Below are positions 5,604-14,063 of a stretch of 48,723 nucleotides of DNA, piece after piece. The position numbers were made by a program, and so were the translations under genes. The notes under the pieces were generated by a model, which was not told the origin of the DNA, did not search any database, and saw only the letters and a list, made by a program, of their open reading frames with translations. Position 1 is the stretch's first letter; each line of letters begins with the position of its first letter. The DNA is from Verrucomicrobiota bacterium (GTDB lineage Bacteria; Verrucomicrobiota; Verrucomicrobiia; Limisphaerales; SIBE01): contig JAIPJX010000016.1 of the NCBI GenBank assembly GCA_021733945.1, positions 1-48,723 on the forward strand, in the 5' to 3' direction.

Positions 5604-5824
5604 AACAGCAACCGCCAAGTGCCCCTGCCGCCGATTTGCACTTTGAAAACTCCGAGGAAACGCCTTGCCAAGTTGGAAATACCACTTGGGTATTCGAGCT
5701 TGAACTGCCACTACCGGAGTTTAATTCCGCTGAGGATGAAGTCGATTCCATGATCATCGAACAAAGGAAAAACGAACCCACCGAAAGCATGGAAGACGTC
5801 TTTCAGCAATTGGGGATTGGATGA
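5600..5824 (+). CDS. Probable antitoxin of the RelE/ParE pair (74 aa)
   Basis: ATG at 5600 overlaps the DUF6941 stop as ATGA, and the stop directly abuts the toxin start. The product is small and acidic in its C-terminal half (EFNSAEDEVDSMIIEQRKNE, then TESMEDVFQQLGIG), the usual composition of an antitoxin segment that wraps around a basic toxin. No DNA-binding domain (RHH, HTH, AbrB) is visible. The antitoxin call rests on order, size and charge rather than homology. Confidence 0.5.
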   Translation: MKQQPPSAPAADLHFENSEETPCQVGNTTWVFELELPLPEFNSAEDEVDSMIIEQRKNEPTESMEDVFQQLGIG

Positions 5825-6079
5825 TTGAACGAAGTCTTAATTTCCAAATCTGCGAAAAAAGAACTTGGATGTCTTTCGCCCGATCTGCGCCAGCAAGTCG
5901 CCGAGAAGATCAGACTTCTGGCCCAAACCGCACGCCCACCCGGCTTTAAAAAACTCAGAGGAAGCTCCGGGTATCGCCTTCGAAGCGGCGATTTTAGAAT
6001 TCTATACACGATCAACGGAAGCACGATTACAGTGCATGCCGTTGGTAATCGCAAAGACGTGTACAGGTCAAGGAACTAG
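5825..6079 (+). CDS. RelE/ParE-superfamily toxin (84 aa)
   Basis: Starts with TTG at 5825, directly after the antitoxin TGA; no ATG is available nearby. The layout is typical: VLISKSAKKELGCLSPDLRQ (strand plus helix), a second helix (EKIRLLAQTARPPGF), KKLRGSSGYRLRSGDFRILY, then a terminal strand (ITVHAVGNRKDVYR). The GDFRILY and RKDVYR blocks correspond to the conserved Arg/Tyr strand and the C-terminal Arg/Tyr of RelE mRNA interferases. ParE gyrase poisons have the same fold, so the target is not settled. It is convergent with the integrase gene 14 bp downstream. Confidence 0.8.
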   Translation: MNEVLISKSAKKELGCLSPDLRQQVAEKIRLLAQTARPPGFKKLRGSSGYRLRSGDFRILYTINGSTITVHAVGNRKDVYRSRN

Positions 6080-6093
6080 CTCACAATCTGGCA

Positions 6094-7440
6094 TCACAGC
6101 CGATCCACAGCCGCATTCAGCCGGGAAAAGTGAGAGTAAAACTTCTCCGTCGTCGTCAGGCTCTTGTGGCGCAAGTAATACTGGGCCGTCCTCGGATCCA
6201 CCTCGAACACCCGGGATCCAACAAACGCCCGCAGCGCGTGCAGTTTCTTGTCGTCCTTCCATCCCAAATTTGACAGCCAGAGGTTGAGCTTGTAAGGGAT
6301 CGTATCATGGCGCATCCGCAGCTCCCCGGGCAGGATGAACCCGGTCCCGCGGGCAGCCCGAAGGATCTTTTGCGGGCTTTCGGCCGTGTAATCCTTCAGG
6401 AGCGAATCGATCACGGGAATCTGGATCGATCGACCATCCTTGCCCACGCCGCCGGCCACCCACAGTCGGCCGTCCCGATCAATCATCGATTCCCAGGTTG
6501 CATTTGCCGCCTCGCCTCGCCTCATCCCGGTGCCGACCGACAGCCAGAACAGCAGAAACATCCCCTGATCCAGCTCTGGCAGCTCCATCGCCCGGGCGAA
6601 CGTCTCGCGGATGATCCCATCATCGGGCGGATAGTAAACATCCCGGGACAGTTTGCCCTGGGCCTTGGCCCCGCAAAACTCATCGACACACGAGGGAATC
6701 CCCAGGCCGGCCGCCTTGTATTGATCGATCAAATCCTTGTCGCGGTTGAACAAGGATTTTGCCTGGTTAAACAAGGACCGGCTTGACCGCAGCGCCCGAT
6801 CCCGGGCCACCCGTTGCGCCTGGGGACTGGCACCAGCTCCCAGTCGGGAAACATAAGCCTCAACCATCGCGGCCTGAAATTTGCGCAGCAGATCCTTGTT
6901 GACCTCCGAAAGCGACACTTTTGCCGGATCCACGTCCGCCCCGCGAGCCCACCGAAACACGAGCAGCAAGGAACCCATGTTGTTCTTGATGGCCCGGTCC
7001 GAAATCATCGCAATGGTGGGATAAACCTCGAACACCTGGGACAGCTTTGAAGCGAAACTTTTCAACCTGGACGAACGGAGACGTTCGAGCTCCCCCGATT
7101 TGGCCGGCCGAATCACTGTATCGATTGCCCGCTGCTGGGCGGCGGCGCGATTGTTGGTTTGCATCGAGCGGTGGTAACGGACGCCATTGATCTTAAAAGC
7201 CGTGTACCAAACCCAGTCCCTTTCGGGCACGCCAGCCCGAGGAACACGCTGCAAGGTGTAATTCCTCCCCTCGAACTTAAATCGACACGAAACCCAGCCT
7301 TCCCTCTCAAAGTGTACCTTTTCGTCGTAGTGTACCTTTTCGTGGGTTTCTTTTAGTGTTCCTTTCACGGCTGACAGTTTACCAGCACACCTACAGGAAA
7401 GGAACAGGAAAACCGAAGGAGAGAACCGGGGAATTGTCAT
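6094..7440 (-). CDS. Tyrosine recombinase (integrase) beside tRNA-Pro
   Basis: The C-terminal catalytic domain has all signature residues: Arg I in GTGMRRGEAANATW, HALR (H-x-x-R), then RHKSLTTTEKFYSHF with the second His and the nucleophilic Tyr. The central part has a SAM-like core-binding helix bundle, and the N-terminus resembles an arm-binding domain (FEGRNYTLQRV). I place the start at ATG 7440, 60 bp from the tRNA 3' end. The same frame stays open into the tRNA, but that peptide is tRNA-derived. A GTG at 7368 is an alternative. Its position next to a tRNA 3' end indicates site-specific integration there, with the element extending left beyond the window. Confidence 0.85.
   Translation of the reverse strand: MTIPRFSPSVFLFLSCRCAGKLSAVKGTLKETHEKVHYDEKVHFEREGWVSCRFKFEGRNYTLQRVPRAGVPERDWVWYTAFKINGVRYHRSMQTNNRAAAQQRAIDTVIRPAKSGELERLRSSRLKSFASKLSQVFEVYPTIAMISDRAIKNNMGSLLLVFRWARGADVDPAKVSLSEVNKDLLRKFQAAMVEAYVSRLGAGASPQAQRVARDRALRSSRSLFNQAKSLFNRDKDLIDQYKAAGLGIPSCVDEFCGAKAQGKLSRDVYYPPDDGIIRETFARAMELPELDQGMFLLFWLSVGTGMRRGEAANATWESMIDRDGRLWVAGGVGKDGRSIQIPVIDSLLKDYTAESPQKILRAARGTGFILPGELRMRHDTIPYKLNLWLSNLGWKDDKKLHALRAFVGSRVFEVDPRTAQYYLRHKSLTTTEKFYSHFSRLNAAVDRL
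7311..7343. repeat. Tandem 15-bp repeat in the integrase N-terminus
   Basis: AGTGTACCTTTTCGT occurs at 7311-7325 and again at 7329-7343 (period 18 bp, exactly six codons), so the protein reads EKVHYD-EKVHFE. Tandem short repeats close to the attachment site are the form expected of recombinase arm sites, but a coding duplication is equally possible. Confidence 0.6.
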
Positions 7441-7499
7441 AAACCCCTGGGATTCTGGGGAATATGACAAACAAAGAGTTCCCTCCCAACAGGAGGAAG

Positions 7500-7576
7500 T
7501 GGTCGGGGCGACTGGATTTGAACCAGCGACCTTCTGAACCCCATTCAGACGCGCTACCAAGCTACGCTACGCCCCG
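7500..7576 (-). tRNA. tRNA-Pro (anticodon GGG)
   Basis: 77 nt on the minus strand. Acceptor stem CGGGGCG/CGCCCCG, discriminator A, and an encoded CCA (7502-7500). D-arm around TAGCTTGGTAG; anticodon stem TCTGA/TCAGA with loop ATGGGGT, giving anticodon GGG; T-arm CTGG-TTCAAAT-CCAG. It reads Pro CCC/CCU codons. The 3' half borders the integrase gene and would be the attB core of the element. No second copy of the 3' end was seen within the window, so the other junction lies outside. Confidence 0.95.
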
Positions 7577-7605
7577 AACCTCCTCACGGTAGATACCGAG
7601 ACCGC

Positions 7606-7633
7606 ATCATAGAGGGCACCCGATCGAATTCAA
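7606..7633 (-). promoter_or_regulatory. Probable promoter of tRNA-Pro
   Basis: On the minus strand TTGAAT (7633-7628), 16-bp spacer, TATGAT (7611-7606). The tRNA 5' end is 29 bp downstream of the -10 box, leaving a leader of about 20 nt. Confidence 0.6.
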
Positions 7634-7748
7634 ACCTTTTTATGAAAAATCCGCCGGGAACCCGTTTCGAACCCGTGGAGGGCAAGTTTTAATGGAGTTG
7701 ACCCAACTCAGCATTGCTCTTGGACCCGATTTGGTTTTTGCTGCTTGA

Positions 7749-9206
7749 ATGATCGACACTATGGATTCAACCGGCGCTGCGTCCGTCAACCTGACCAAGG
7801 GGGGACGCAAGAAAACAGCCCCGGGCTCGTCGATCGACCGACTGCCGCCTTCTTCGATCGAGGCTGAGATGGGTGTGCTGGGGTGCATCCTGCTCTCCCC
7901 TCCCGAATGCATGGGAGTCTGTATCGAAAAGTTCAAACGCGGCGGGGAGGTGTTCTACGACCTGCGCCACCAGCACATCTTCGAGGTGCTGGTGGACATG
8001 TACGACCGCAAGGAACCGATTGATCTGATCACGATCCAGCAGCGGCTCAAGGACAAGAAACAACTCGAAGCCGTGGGCGGGCTGGGTTACCTGTCGAGCC
8101 TGGCGGACGCCGTGCCTTCGGCGGCGAACCTCGAGTACTACCTGAGCATCGTCCGGGACAAACATATCCTCCGGAAGCTGATCGTGGCATGCACCTCGGT
8201 GGTGGGCCGCGTGTATGAGCACGAGGGGGAGGTCGACGGACTGCTGGACGAAGTGGAGCGGGACATTCTGAAGATCAACGAGGAGCGGGTGGAATCAAGT
8301 TCCATGATGATCAAGGAGCTGGTTCACAAGGCGATCAACACCATCGAGGAATTTCATCAGCGCCAGGGCATGTTGACCGGCATTGGCACCGGGTTCCAGG
8401 ATCTGGACAAGATGACCAGCGGATTCCACGGGGGGGAAATGATCGTGATCGCGGCGCGGCCCAGCATGGGTAAGACATCCCTCGCCATGAACATCGCCGA
8501 GCACGTGGCGGTGGACGAGAAACTGCCGGTGGGTGTGTTCAGCCTGGAAATGACCGCCGAATCGTTGGTCCTGCGCATGCTCTGTTCCCGGTCCAGGGTG
8601 AACCTGCGCAACATCCGCGAAGGGTTCCTGGCGGAAAGGGATTTCCCGAAACTGACGGGCTCGGCGGGGAAGCTGGCAAGTGCCCCGCTGTACATCGACG
8701 ACACGGCCGGCCTGTCGATCCTGCAGCTGCGCGCCAAGGCACGCAGAATGTTCCAACAGTATGGCATCAAGCTCTTTGTGATTGACTACCTGCAACTGCT
8801 CAATTCTACTGCGAGACGGGCCGAGAATCGGCAGCAGGAAATTGCCGATATTTCCAATGGTATCAAGGCGCTGGCCAAGGAACTCAACGTGCCGGTCATC
8901 GTTCTGAGCCAGCTCAACCGCGAATTGGAAAAAGACAAAAGCCGCAAACCGCGGCTTTCGGATTTGCGGGAATCCGGCTCCATCGAACAGGACGCCGATC
9001 TGGTGGGTCTGCTCTACAAAGCCAGCTCCGGAGATGACGACGAAGCCACGAGCGTCCCGGAACAGGAAGCGGCCAGCGTGAATCTGTATATTGCAAAACA
9101 ACGGAACGGTCCCACGGGGGACGTCAACCTGACTTTCCTCAGGTCCTTTACCCGCTTCGAGAGCGCCGCCAAGGTCAGCGCGGAAGACATGCCTCAAAAC
9201 ATCTGA
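7749..9206 (+). CDS. dnaB: Replicative DNA helicase DnaB (485 aa)
   Basis: Hexameric 5'-3' helicase that unwinds the chromosome at the fork and recruits primase. N-terminal domain (about 30-180) begins RLPPSSIEAEMGVLGCILL; a linker helix follows; the RecA-like domain has Walker A ARPSMGKT (about 236-243), VGVFSLEMTAESLVLRM, Walker B KLFVIDYLQLL (Asp about 346), and the LSQLNRELEKDKSRKPRLSDL block with the SIEQDAD arginine-finger region. Length is normal and no intein interrupts the P-loop. ATG 7749 is chosen; ATG 7761 is also possible. The stop codon directly abuts the bamA start, so helicase and outer-membrane assembly genes share a transcript. Confidence 0.97.
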   Translation: MIDTMDSTGAASVNLTKGGRKKTAPGSSIDRLPPSSIEAEMGVLGCILLSPPECMGVCIEKFKRGGEVFYDLRHQHIFEVLVDMYDRKEPIDLITIQQRLKDKKQLEAVGGLGYLSSLADAVPSAANLEYYLSIVRDKHILRKLIVACTSVVGRVYEHEGEVDGLLDEVERDILKINEERVESSSMMIKELVHKAINTIEEFHQRQGMLTGIGTGFQDLDKMTSGFHGGEMIVIAARPSMGKTSLAMNIAEHVAVDEKLPVGVFSLEMTAESLVLRMLCSRSRVNLRNIREGFLAERDFPKLTGSAGKLASAPLYIDDTAGLSILQLRAKARRMFQQYGIKLFVIDYLQLLNSTARRAENRQQEIADISNGIKALAKELNVPVIVLSQLNRELEKDKSRKPRLSDLRESGSIEQDADLVGLLYKASSGDDDEATSVPEQEAASVNLYIAKQRNGPTGDVNLTFLRSFTRFESAAKVSAEDMPQNI

Positions 9207-11591
9207 ATGAGTCCATCCCTGCTCCAACGAACCCTGCGCTGGCTTCCCGCGTTCCTGCTCCTCGGAACCGCCTGGGTGCTCCAGGCCCAGAACTCCCGCG
9301 TCATCCAACAGATCGACGTCACCCACATCGGACCGCCCGCGGCGAGCGACGAGATGATCAAGGCCAACATCCGGGTCAAGGTCGGGGATGCCTACACCCG
9401 GACCGGGGTGGACGACGATGTGCGGTCCCTTTACTCAACCGGTTTGTTCACCCAGATCCGGGTGACGGAAGAGGACCTCACGGACGGAGTGCGTCTGACC
9501 TATGTGGTGCAGGGCAAATCAATCCTTTCCGAGATCCGCTTCGAGGGCAATGAGCAGTACAGCGACCGGAAGATCCGGAAAAAGCTCAGCTCCAAAACCG
9601 GCGAACCGCTGGAGGAATTTAAGCTCTTCACCGATGCCCGCGAGATTGAGAAGATGTACCAGAAAGCCGGTTATCAGGGCACCGAAGTGCGGTACGAGGC
9701 CCCGGTCGTCGTCGAAGCCACCGGCCAGGCCACGGTCACCTTTGTGATCAAGGAAATGCCCAAGGTGAAGATCGACGATGTCATTTTTGTCGGTGCCAAG
9801 GGATTCCCCCAGAAGAAGCTGCGCAAAGCCATCAAAACCCGCCGCCGCTGGATGTTCTCCTGGTTGACCGGAAGCGGCGTACTCAAGGACGAACAGTTCG
9901 AGGACGACAAGGAGACGCTGGCCGAATTCTACCGCAGTGCCGGGTACATCGATTTCGAAATCAAGGACGTGCAGTTCGAGTACGCCGATCCCAAACATCT
10001 GACAATTCATTTCATCGTTTCCGAGGGAACCCAGTACCGGGTCGGAACCGTCGGGATCCAGGGAAATTCGGAGTTCCCCTCCGAAGACATTCTGCTCGGC
10101 GACCGTGCAGCCGAGCCCGTGAAAATGCTTTCCGGAGAAGTCTTCACTCCCCAGGGGCTGGAGGCCGACATGAAGGCCATCCGCGATTTCTACGGTGGCA
10201 AAGGGTATATCGACACCCGGGTGCGCGCGATCAAGAACCCCAATACCACATCCGGAAAAATGGATCTGGTTTACGAAATCATCGACGAAGACAAGGGCAA
10301 ATCCTTCATCGAGAAGATCGAGATCCAGGGAAACATCAAGACCAAGGACAAGGTGATCCGGCGGGAACTGGCCGTTGCCCCGGGTGAAGTGTTCGACATG
10401 GTCCGCGTGCAACGCACCAAGGGACGACTCGAACAGATGGCGTTTTTCGATAAGGTGGAAACAACGGTCGACAACACCGACATTCCGAACCGCAAAAACC
10501 TCGTGATCGACCTTGAGGAGGCCTCCACCGGAAACATTGAGTTCGGTGCAGGCTTCAGCTCTGTGGACAACTTGATCGGGTTCATCGGGCTGCGCGAGGG
10601 CAACTTCGACCTCTTTAATCCCCCCTACTTCCGGGGGGGCGGCCAGAAGTTTCGGATCAACGTGACCATGGGCACCCGGAGGCGCGATTACCAGATCACC
10701 TTCATCGAGCCCTGGTTCCTCAACCAGCGCCTGGCGCTCCAAAATGATCTGTACCATCGGGAGTTCCGCTACTTCAGCGACATCTATGAGATCCAGCAGA
10801 CCGGCACACGCATCGGCCTGACCAAGGCCCTCGGCAGCGAGTTCCTGCTCGGCACGGTCAGTTACACGATCGAGAACATCGGAATCGAGGACGTGGACGT
10901 CGACCGCGCACCCGAGATCATCCTCAACGAACCGGAGAACCGGTTGATCTCCAGGATCGGCACATCTCTGGCCTACGACACCCGGAACAATGTCCAGGCT
11001 CCGAACCGGGGCCAGCGCACCGAAATCTCCACCGAAGTAGCCGGGCCGTTCGGGGGGGAAACCGACTTCTACAAAATGGAACTTCGGTCAGCCTTCTATT
11101 TCCCCGGTTTCCTGAAGGATCATATTTGGGAGATTCGCGGACGCGGCGGTGTGGTGGAAACCTTCATGCGCTCCAACGATGAAAACGTGCCGCTCTTTGA
11201 CCGGTTTTTCACCGGTGGAGCCTCGTCCCTGCGCGGCTATCGCTACCGGGAGGTGGGACCGAGGAAAGAGAGCCGGAACGTGCCAGGCAGCTTTGAGCCC
11301 GTGGGCGGCAACACCTACTGGTTCGGTTCGGTGGAATACAGCGTCCCGATCATCGAACGTCTGCGTTTCGCCATGTTCTACGACATCGGCAACGTGTATG
11401 AAGACTCCTTCAGCCTGGGACGCACCCTGGATCAGGAGCTTTACAACGACAACTGGGGATTCGGCATCCGGCTGAACATTCCCCGGCTGGGGCCGTTGCG
11501 CCTTGATTACGGCATTCCGATCACCCATGATCGTTTCTCGGGAAACAAAGGTCGTTTTCAATTTGGCGTGAGCTACACCTCGGATTATTAA
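9207..11591 (+). CDS. bamA: Outer-membrane protein assembly factor BamA (794 aa)
   Basis: The central Omp85 insertase folds and inserts beta-barrel proteins into the outer membrane. A Sec signal peptide (hydrophobic about 10-26, cleavage after VLQAQ) is followed by repeated POTRA domains, visible as recurring units such as SEIRFEGNEQYSDRKIRKKL, VGTVGIQGNSEFPSEDILLG and IEKIEIQGNIKTKDKVIRRE. The C-terminal half is the barrel, with the loop-6 motif GASSLRGYRYREVG containing the conserved Arg. The protein ends in SYTSDY, so the terminal aromatic is Tyr instead of the common Phe/Trp. ATG 9207 is directly adjacent to the dnaB TGA. Its Skp-like chaperone gene follows 17 bp later. Confidence 0.95.
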   Translation: MSPSLLQRTLRWLPAFLLLGTAWVLQAQNSRVIQQIDVTHIGPPAASDEMIKANIRVKVGDAYTRTGVDDDVRSLYSTGLFTQIRVTEEDLTDGVRLTYVVQGKSILSEIRFEGNEQYSDRKIRKKLSSKTGEPLEEFKLFTDAREIEKMYQKAGYQGTEVRYEAPVVVEATGQATVTFVIKEMPKVKIDDVIFVGAKGFPQKKLRKAIKTRRRWMFSWLTGSGVLKDEQFEDDKETLAEFYRSAGYIDFEIKDVQFEYADPKHLTIHFIVSEGTQYRVGTVGIQGNSEFPSEDILLGDRAAEPVKMLSGEVFTPQGLEADMKAIRDFYGGKGYIDTRVRAIKNPNTTSGKMDLVYEIIDEDKGKSFIEKIEIQGNIKTKDKVIRRELAVAPGEVFDMVRVQRTKGRLEQMAFFDKVETTVDNTDIPNRKNLVIDLEEASTGNIEFGAGFSSVDNLIGFIGLREGNFDLFNPPYFRGGGQKFRINVTMGTRRRDYQITFIEPWFLNQRLALQNDLYHREFRYFSDIYEIQQTGTRIGLTKALGSEFLLGTVSYTIENIGIEDVDVDRAPEIILNEPENRLISRIGTSLAYDTRNNVQAPNRGQRTEISTEVAGPFGGETDFYKMELRSAFYFPGFLKDHIWEIRGRGGVVETFMRSNDENVPLFDRFFTGGASSLRGYRYREVGPRKESRNVPGSFEPVGGNTYWFGSVEYSVPIIERLRFAMFYDIGNVYEDSFSLGRTLDQELYNDNWGFGIRLNIPRLGPLRLDYGIPITHDRFSGNKGRFQFGVSYTSDY

Positions 11592-11608
11592 GAGATCAGG
11601 ATCAATTT

Positions 11609-12274
11609 ATGTTATTAAAATCAGCACCACGAAGGGGCGGGTTCGGAGTCTGGATGGCCTTGGCGGCAATTTGCCTCCTGCCGGTCGCCTCCATGGCACA
11701 ACCGAAGATTGCCACACTCAACCTCAAAAAGGTTTTCGACAGCTACTACAAAACCAAACAGGCCGACGCCCTGCTCCAGGACCAGGGAGCGGATGCGGAC
11801 AAGGTCTTGAAGGGCTGGTTGGATGACTATCAGACGGCGAACACCGAATACAAAAAACTGATCGAAGGCGCGAACGATCAGGTCGTGTCGGCCGAGGAAC
11901 GCGCCAAACGCAAAAAAGCCGCTGAAGCAAAAGTGGTCGAGATCAGCAGCCTGGAAAAGAGCATTACCCAGTTCAAAAAAGAGGCCACCACCCGGATCGA
12001 AGAGCAGAAACGTCGGATGCGCGAGAAGATCCTGGCTGAACTGCGGGAGAAGATCAACGCCAAGGCCAAAGCCCGGAACTACACCCACGTGCTGGACACC
12101 GGTGCCGAAGGAAACACCTTCACCCCGATTCTGCTTTACGCGGAGACCGAAAACGACCTGACCGAGGAACTGATCACCGAGATCAACCAGAGCGCTCCCG
12201 CAGGTTTTCTTGAGTCGCTCAAAGACTCCAAAGCCCCGGTCAACACGCCCCCCGACCTCGACAAATCAAAGTAG
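11609..12274 (+). CDS. skp: Skp/OmpH-family periplasmic chaperone (221 aa)
   Basis: Holds unfolded outer-membrane proteins in the periplasm and delivers them to BamA. Signal peptide with hydrophobic core WMALAAICLLPVASMA, then the family start PKIATLNLKKVFDSYYKTKQ. A long charged coiled coil (about residues 50-155, for example EERAKRKKAAEAKVVEISSL) forms the tentacles of the trimer, and a returning strand (KARNYTHVLDTG) closes the body. Somewhat longer than E. coli Skp, with a Pro/Asp/Lys-rich tail. It is the last gene of dnaB-bamA-skp, before a strong terminator. Confidence 0.9.
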   Translation: MLLKSAPRRGGFGVWMALAAICLLPVASMAQPKIATLNLKKVFDSYYKTKQADALLQDQGADADKVLKGWLDDYQTANTEYKKLIEGANDQVVSAEERAKRKKAAEAKVVEISSLEKSITQFKKEATTRIEEQKRRMREKILAELREKINAKAKARNYTHVLDTGAEGNTFTPILLYAETENDLTEELITEINQSAPAGFLESLKDSKAPVNTPPDLDKSK

Positions 12275-12298
12275 TCAGGCGGAGCCCCCCAAACGTCG

Positions 12299-12331
12299 AG
12301 CCTGGAAATCATTATGATTTCCAGGCTTTTT
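12299..12331 (+). terminator. Rho-independent terminator of dnaB-bamA-skp
   Basis: AGCCTGGAAATCAT pairs fully with ATGATTTCCAGGCT across a 1-nt centre (the real loop is a few bases), followed by TTTTT. It separates this operon from the convergent cyclophilin gene. Confidence 0.9.
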
Positions 12332-12343
12332 CATTGGTCCACC

Positions 12344-12865
12344 TTACGCGCCGGCTTGCACCGGCACGATCTTGATCGATTCAACACCGATCCGGGTGGT
12401 CGGCTTGCTCTTCTCCCCGCCCCCGCCGGACACCGTCGGAGTCTCCCCGATCTTCTGGAGAACATCCACTCCGCCAATCAACTGGCCGAATGCCGTGTAT
12501 TTCCGGTCGAGAAACCGGGCGTCTCCCAGACAGATGAAGAATTGACTGCCGGCCGAATCCGGATCCGCCGAACGCGCCATTGAGAGCACGCCCAAAACAT
12601 GCGCTCGATCGCTAAACTCGGCAGGAATGGAATACCCCGGACCGCCCGTTCCAACGTGCGGATCGTCCCCTTTACTGAGCGGATCGCCTCCCTGGATCAT
12701 AAAACCCTTCACAATTCTGTGAAAAGCCGTTCCGTCATAAAAGCCTTCGCCCGCCAGTTTTTTGAAATTCGCCACCGTTTTCGGAGCAGTCTCCTCCCAA
12801 AACTCAACCACCATTTCCCCAACCGTCGTCTGGATCTGCGCAACCATTTTCTCGTTTGAATTCAC
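12344..12865 (-). CDS. Cyclophilin-type peptidyl-prolyl isomerase (173 aa)
   Basis: Catalyses cis-trans isomerisation of prolyl bonds. Typical motifs: APKTVANFKKLAGEGFYDGT, FHRIVKGFMIQGGDP (catalytic Arg in FHR), the block SMARSADPDSAGSQFFI, and YTAFGQLIGGVDVL. No signal peptide, so cytoplasmic. GTG 12865 is preceded by AAGGAA at suitable distance; the ATG at 12847 is the alternative. Compact single-domain form, 100 bp downstream of ygfZ on the same strand. Confidence 0.93.
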   Translation of the reverse strand: MNSNEKMVAQIQTTVGEMVVEFWEETAPKTVANFKKLAGEGFYDGTAFHRIVKGFMIQGGDPLSKGDDPHVGTGGPGYSIPAEFSDRAHVLGVLSMARSADPDSAGSQFFICLGDARFLDRKYTAFGQLIGGVDVLQKIGETPTVSGGGGEKSKPTTRIGVESIKIVPVQAGA

Positions 12866-12965
12866 AACTTGTATTCCTTGTTCAATTTAATCTCAGGCAA
12901 CCCAGGTATTTGGGATGTCCGATCGGCAGCATGGGGATCGAATCCCCGGGTGTCACGCCCGGAAT

Positions 12966-14063
12966 TCAGGCCCGTGCGCCGACGGGCAGCTCCACCACCC
13001 GCATGGAACACCGGCCGACGCCCGTCTCCAGCTCCAGCTCGGTGCCCGGCGCGTTGAATTCACGCCGCACGTATCCAAGAGCCACCGTCGTGCCAGCCGC
13101 CGGCGACTCCACAGCGCTGGTCAGAATCCCCACTTCACGGTCTCCCACGTACAGCTTGTCCCCAACCTTTGGAACAACCCCGGCCGGGCCGATACGTTCC
13201 AACCCCCGCAGCGCCTTTGAAAGCTGTCCGTAGGTCCGAATCCGGGCGATCACCTCCTGCCCCGTGTAACATCCCTTGGCATAACTGATGGCCCGCTTTT
13301 CCAGCCCCGCCTCCGGTGCCAGATGCGACTCATCCATGTCCGCTCCAAACCGCGGAATACCAGCCTCCACCCTCAGGATCTCCAGGGCTTGCCATCCACA
13401 CAGCCGCCCCTTCACCGTCTCCACCGCGCGCGCCGCCTTTTCGAACAACGCACCCAGCGCAGCCGCGGGCACAAACAGATCGAACCCCGTCGTGCCCGTT
13501 CGGGCATGGTTCATCAAATAGACCTCCCCCATCGCGTCGTCCATTCGCCGGACAAACCCAAATGGCTTCTCCGGAATTTCCATGTCCAGCGCCATGTCCC
13601 GGATCGCCTGCCCGGCAGAGGGTCCCTGCAGACTGATCAATCCGTATGCCTCCGTCACATCGACCACCTGCACATCATCCGCGATGATGAAACTTTCAAA
13701 ACGTTCGGTGACACGGCCAACCAGACCGGGTTCAAAGTCGAGAAGCATTTCATTCTCGAGGCAGTAGACGTTCAGGTCACTGACGATCCTGCCTTTTGCC
13801 GTCACCAGCGCTGCGTAACACCCCTGCCCTGGGGCCAGCGCACCCACGTCGTTGGTGACCTGGCCGTTGAGAAACCGTTTTCGATCCTGCCCCGTCAGAC
13901 AAAGCCGCCCCCGGAAACTCAGATCCAGCAGACCCACCGTCTCCCGAAGGGCACGGTATTCATCCTCCGGATTCCCGTAGCCAGACACGATCTCCGATCC
14001 GCCCAACTCCTGAAAAACAGCGCCATGGGGTTGATGGACCGAGTGCAATAAGAGTGGTTTCAT
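12966..14063 (-). CDS. ygfZ: Folate-binding protein YgfZ (365 aa)
   Basis: YgfZ is a GcvT-like folate-binding protein that supports assembly or repair of iron-sulfur clusters and is not an active glycine-cleavage T-protein. The deciding motif is KGCYTGQE (about 263-270), containing the invariant Cys of the family. Other parts match: LDLSFRGRLCLTGQDRKRFL, NGQVTNDVGALAPGQGCYAA (the N-terminal GcvT fold) and SLQGPSAGQAI. The length is close to long YgfZ forms. ATG 14063 is used. No partner gene for iron-sulfur assembly is adjacent. Confidence 0.9.
   Translation of the reverse strand: MKPLLLHSVHQPHGAVFQELGGSEIVSGYGNPEDEYRALRETVGLLDLSFRGRLCLTGQDRKRFLNGQVTNDVGALAPGQGCYAALVTAKGRIVSDLNVYCLENEMLLDFEPGLVGRVTERFESFIIADDVQVVDVTEAYGLISLQGPSAGQAIRDMALDMEIPEKPFGFVRRMDDAMGEVYLMNHARTGTTGFDLFVPAAALGALFEKAARAVETVKGRLCGWQALEILRVEAGIPRFGADMDESHLAPEAGLEKRAISYAKGCYTGQEVIARIRTYGQLSKALRGLERIGPAGVVPKVGDKLYVGDREVGILTSAVESPAAGTTVALGYVRREFNAPGTELELETGVGRCSMRVVELPVGARA

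Noticed and set aside
7441..7560. Integrase reading frame continuing upstream into the tRNA gene (TTG start at 7560)
   Set aside because: The first 20 or so residues are the translation of tRNA-Pro itself. The start is placed at ATG 7440, outside the tRNA.
8295..9326. 343-codon minus-strand frame across dnaB and bamA
   Set aside because: Antisense shadow; it crosses two well-supported genes.
12930..12956. tRNA T-arm-like hairpin (GGGGATTCGATCCCC on the minus strand) between ygfZ and the cyclophilin gene
   Set aside because: No acceptor, D or anticodon arm can be built around it; the loop does not fit a true T-loop when a 5-bp stem is required.
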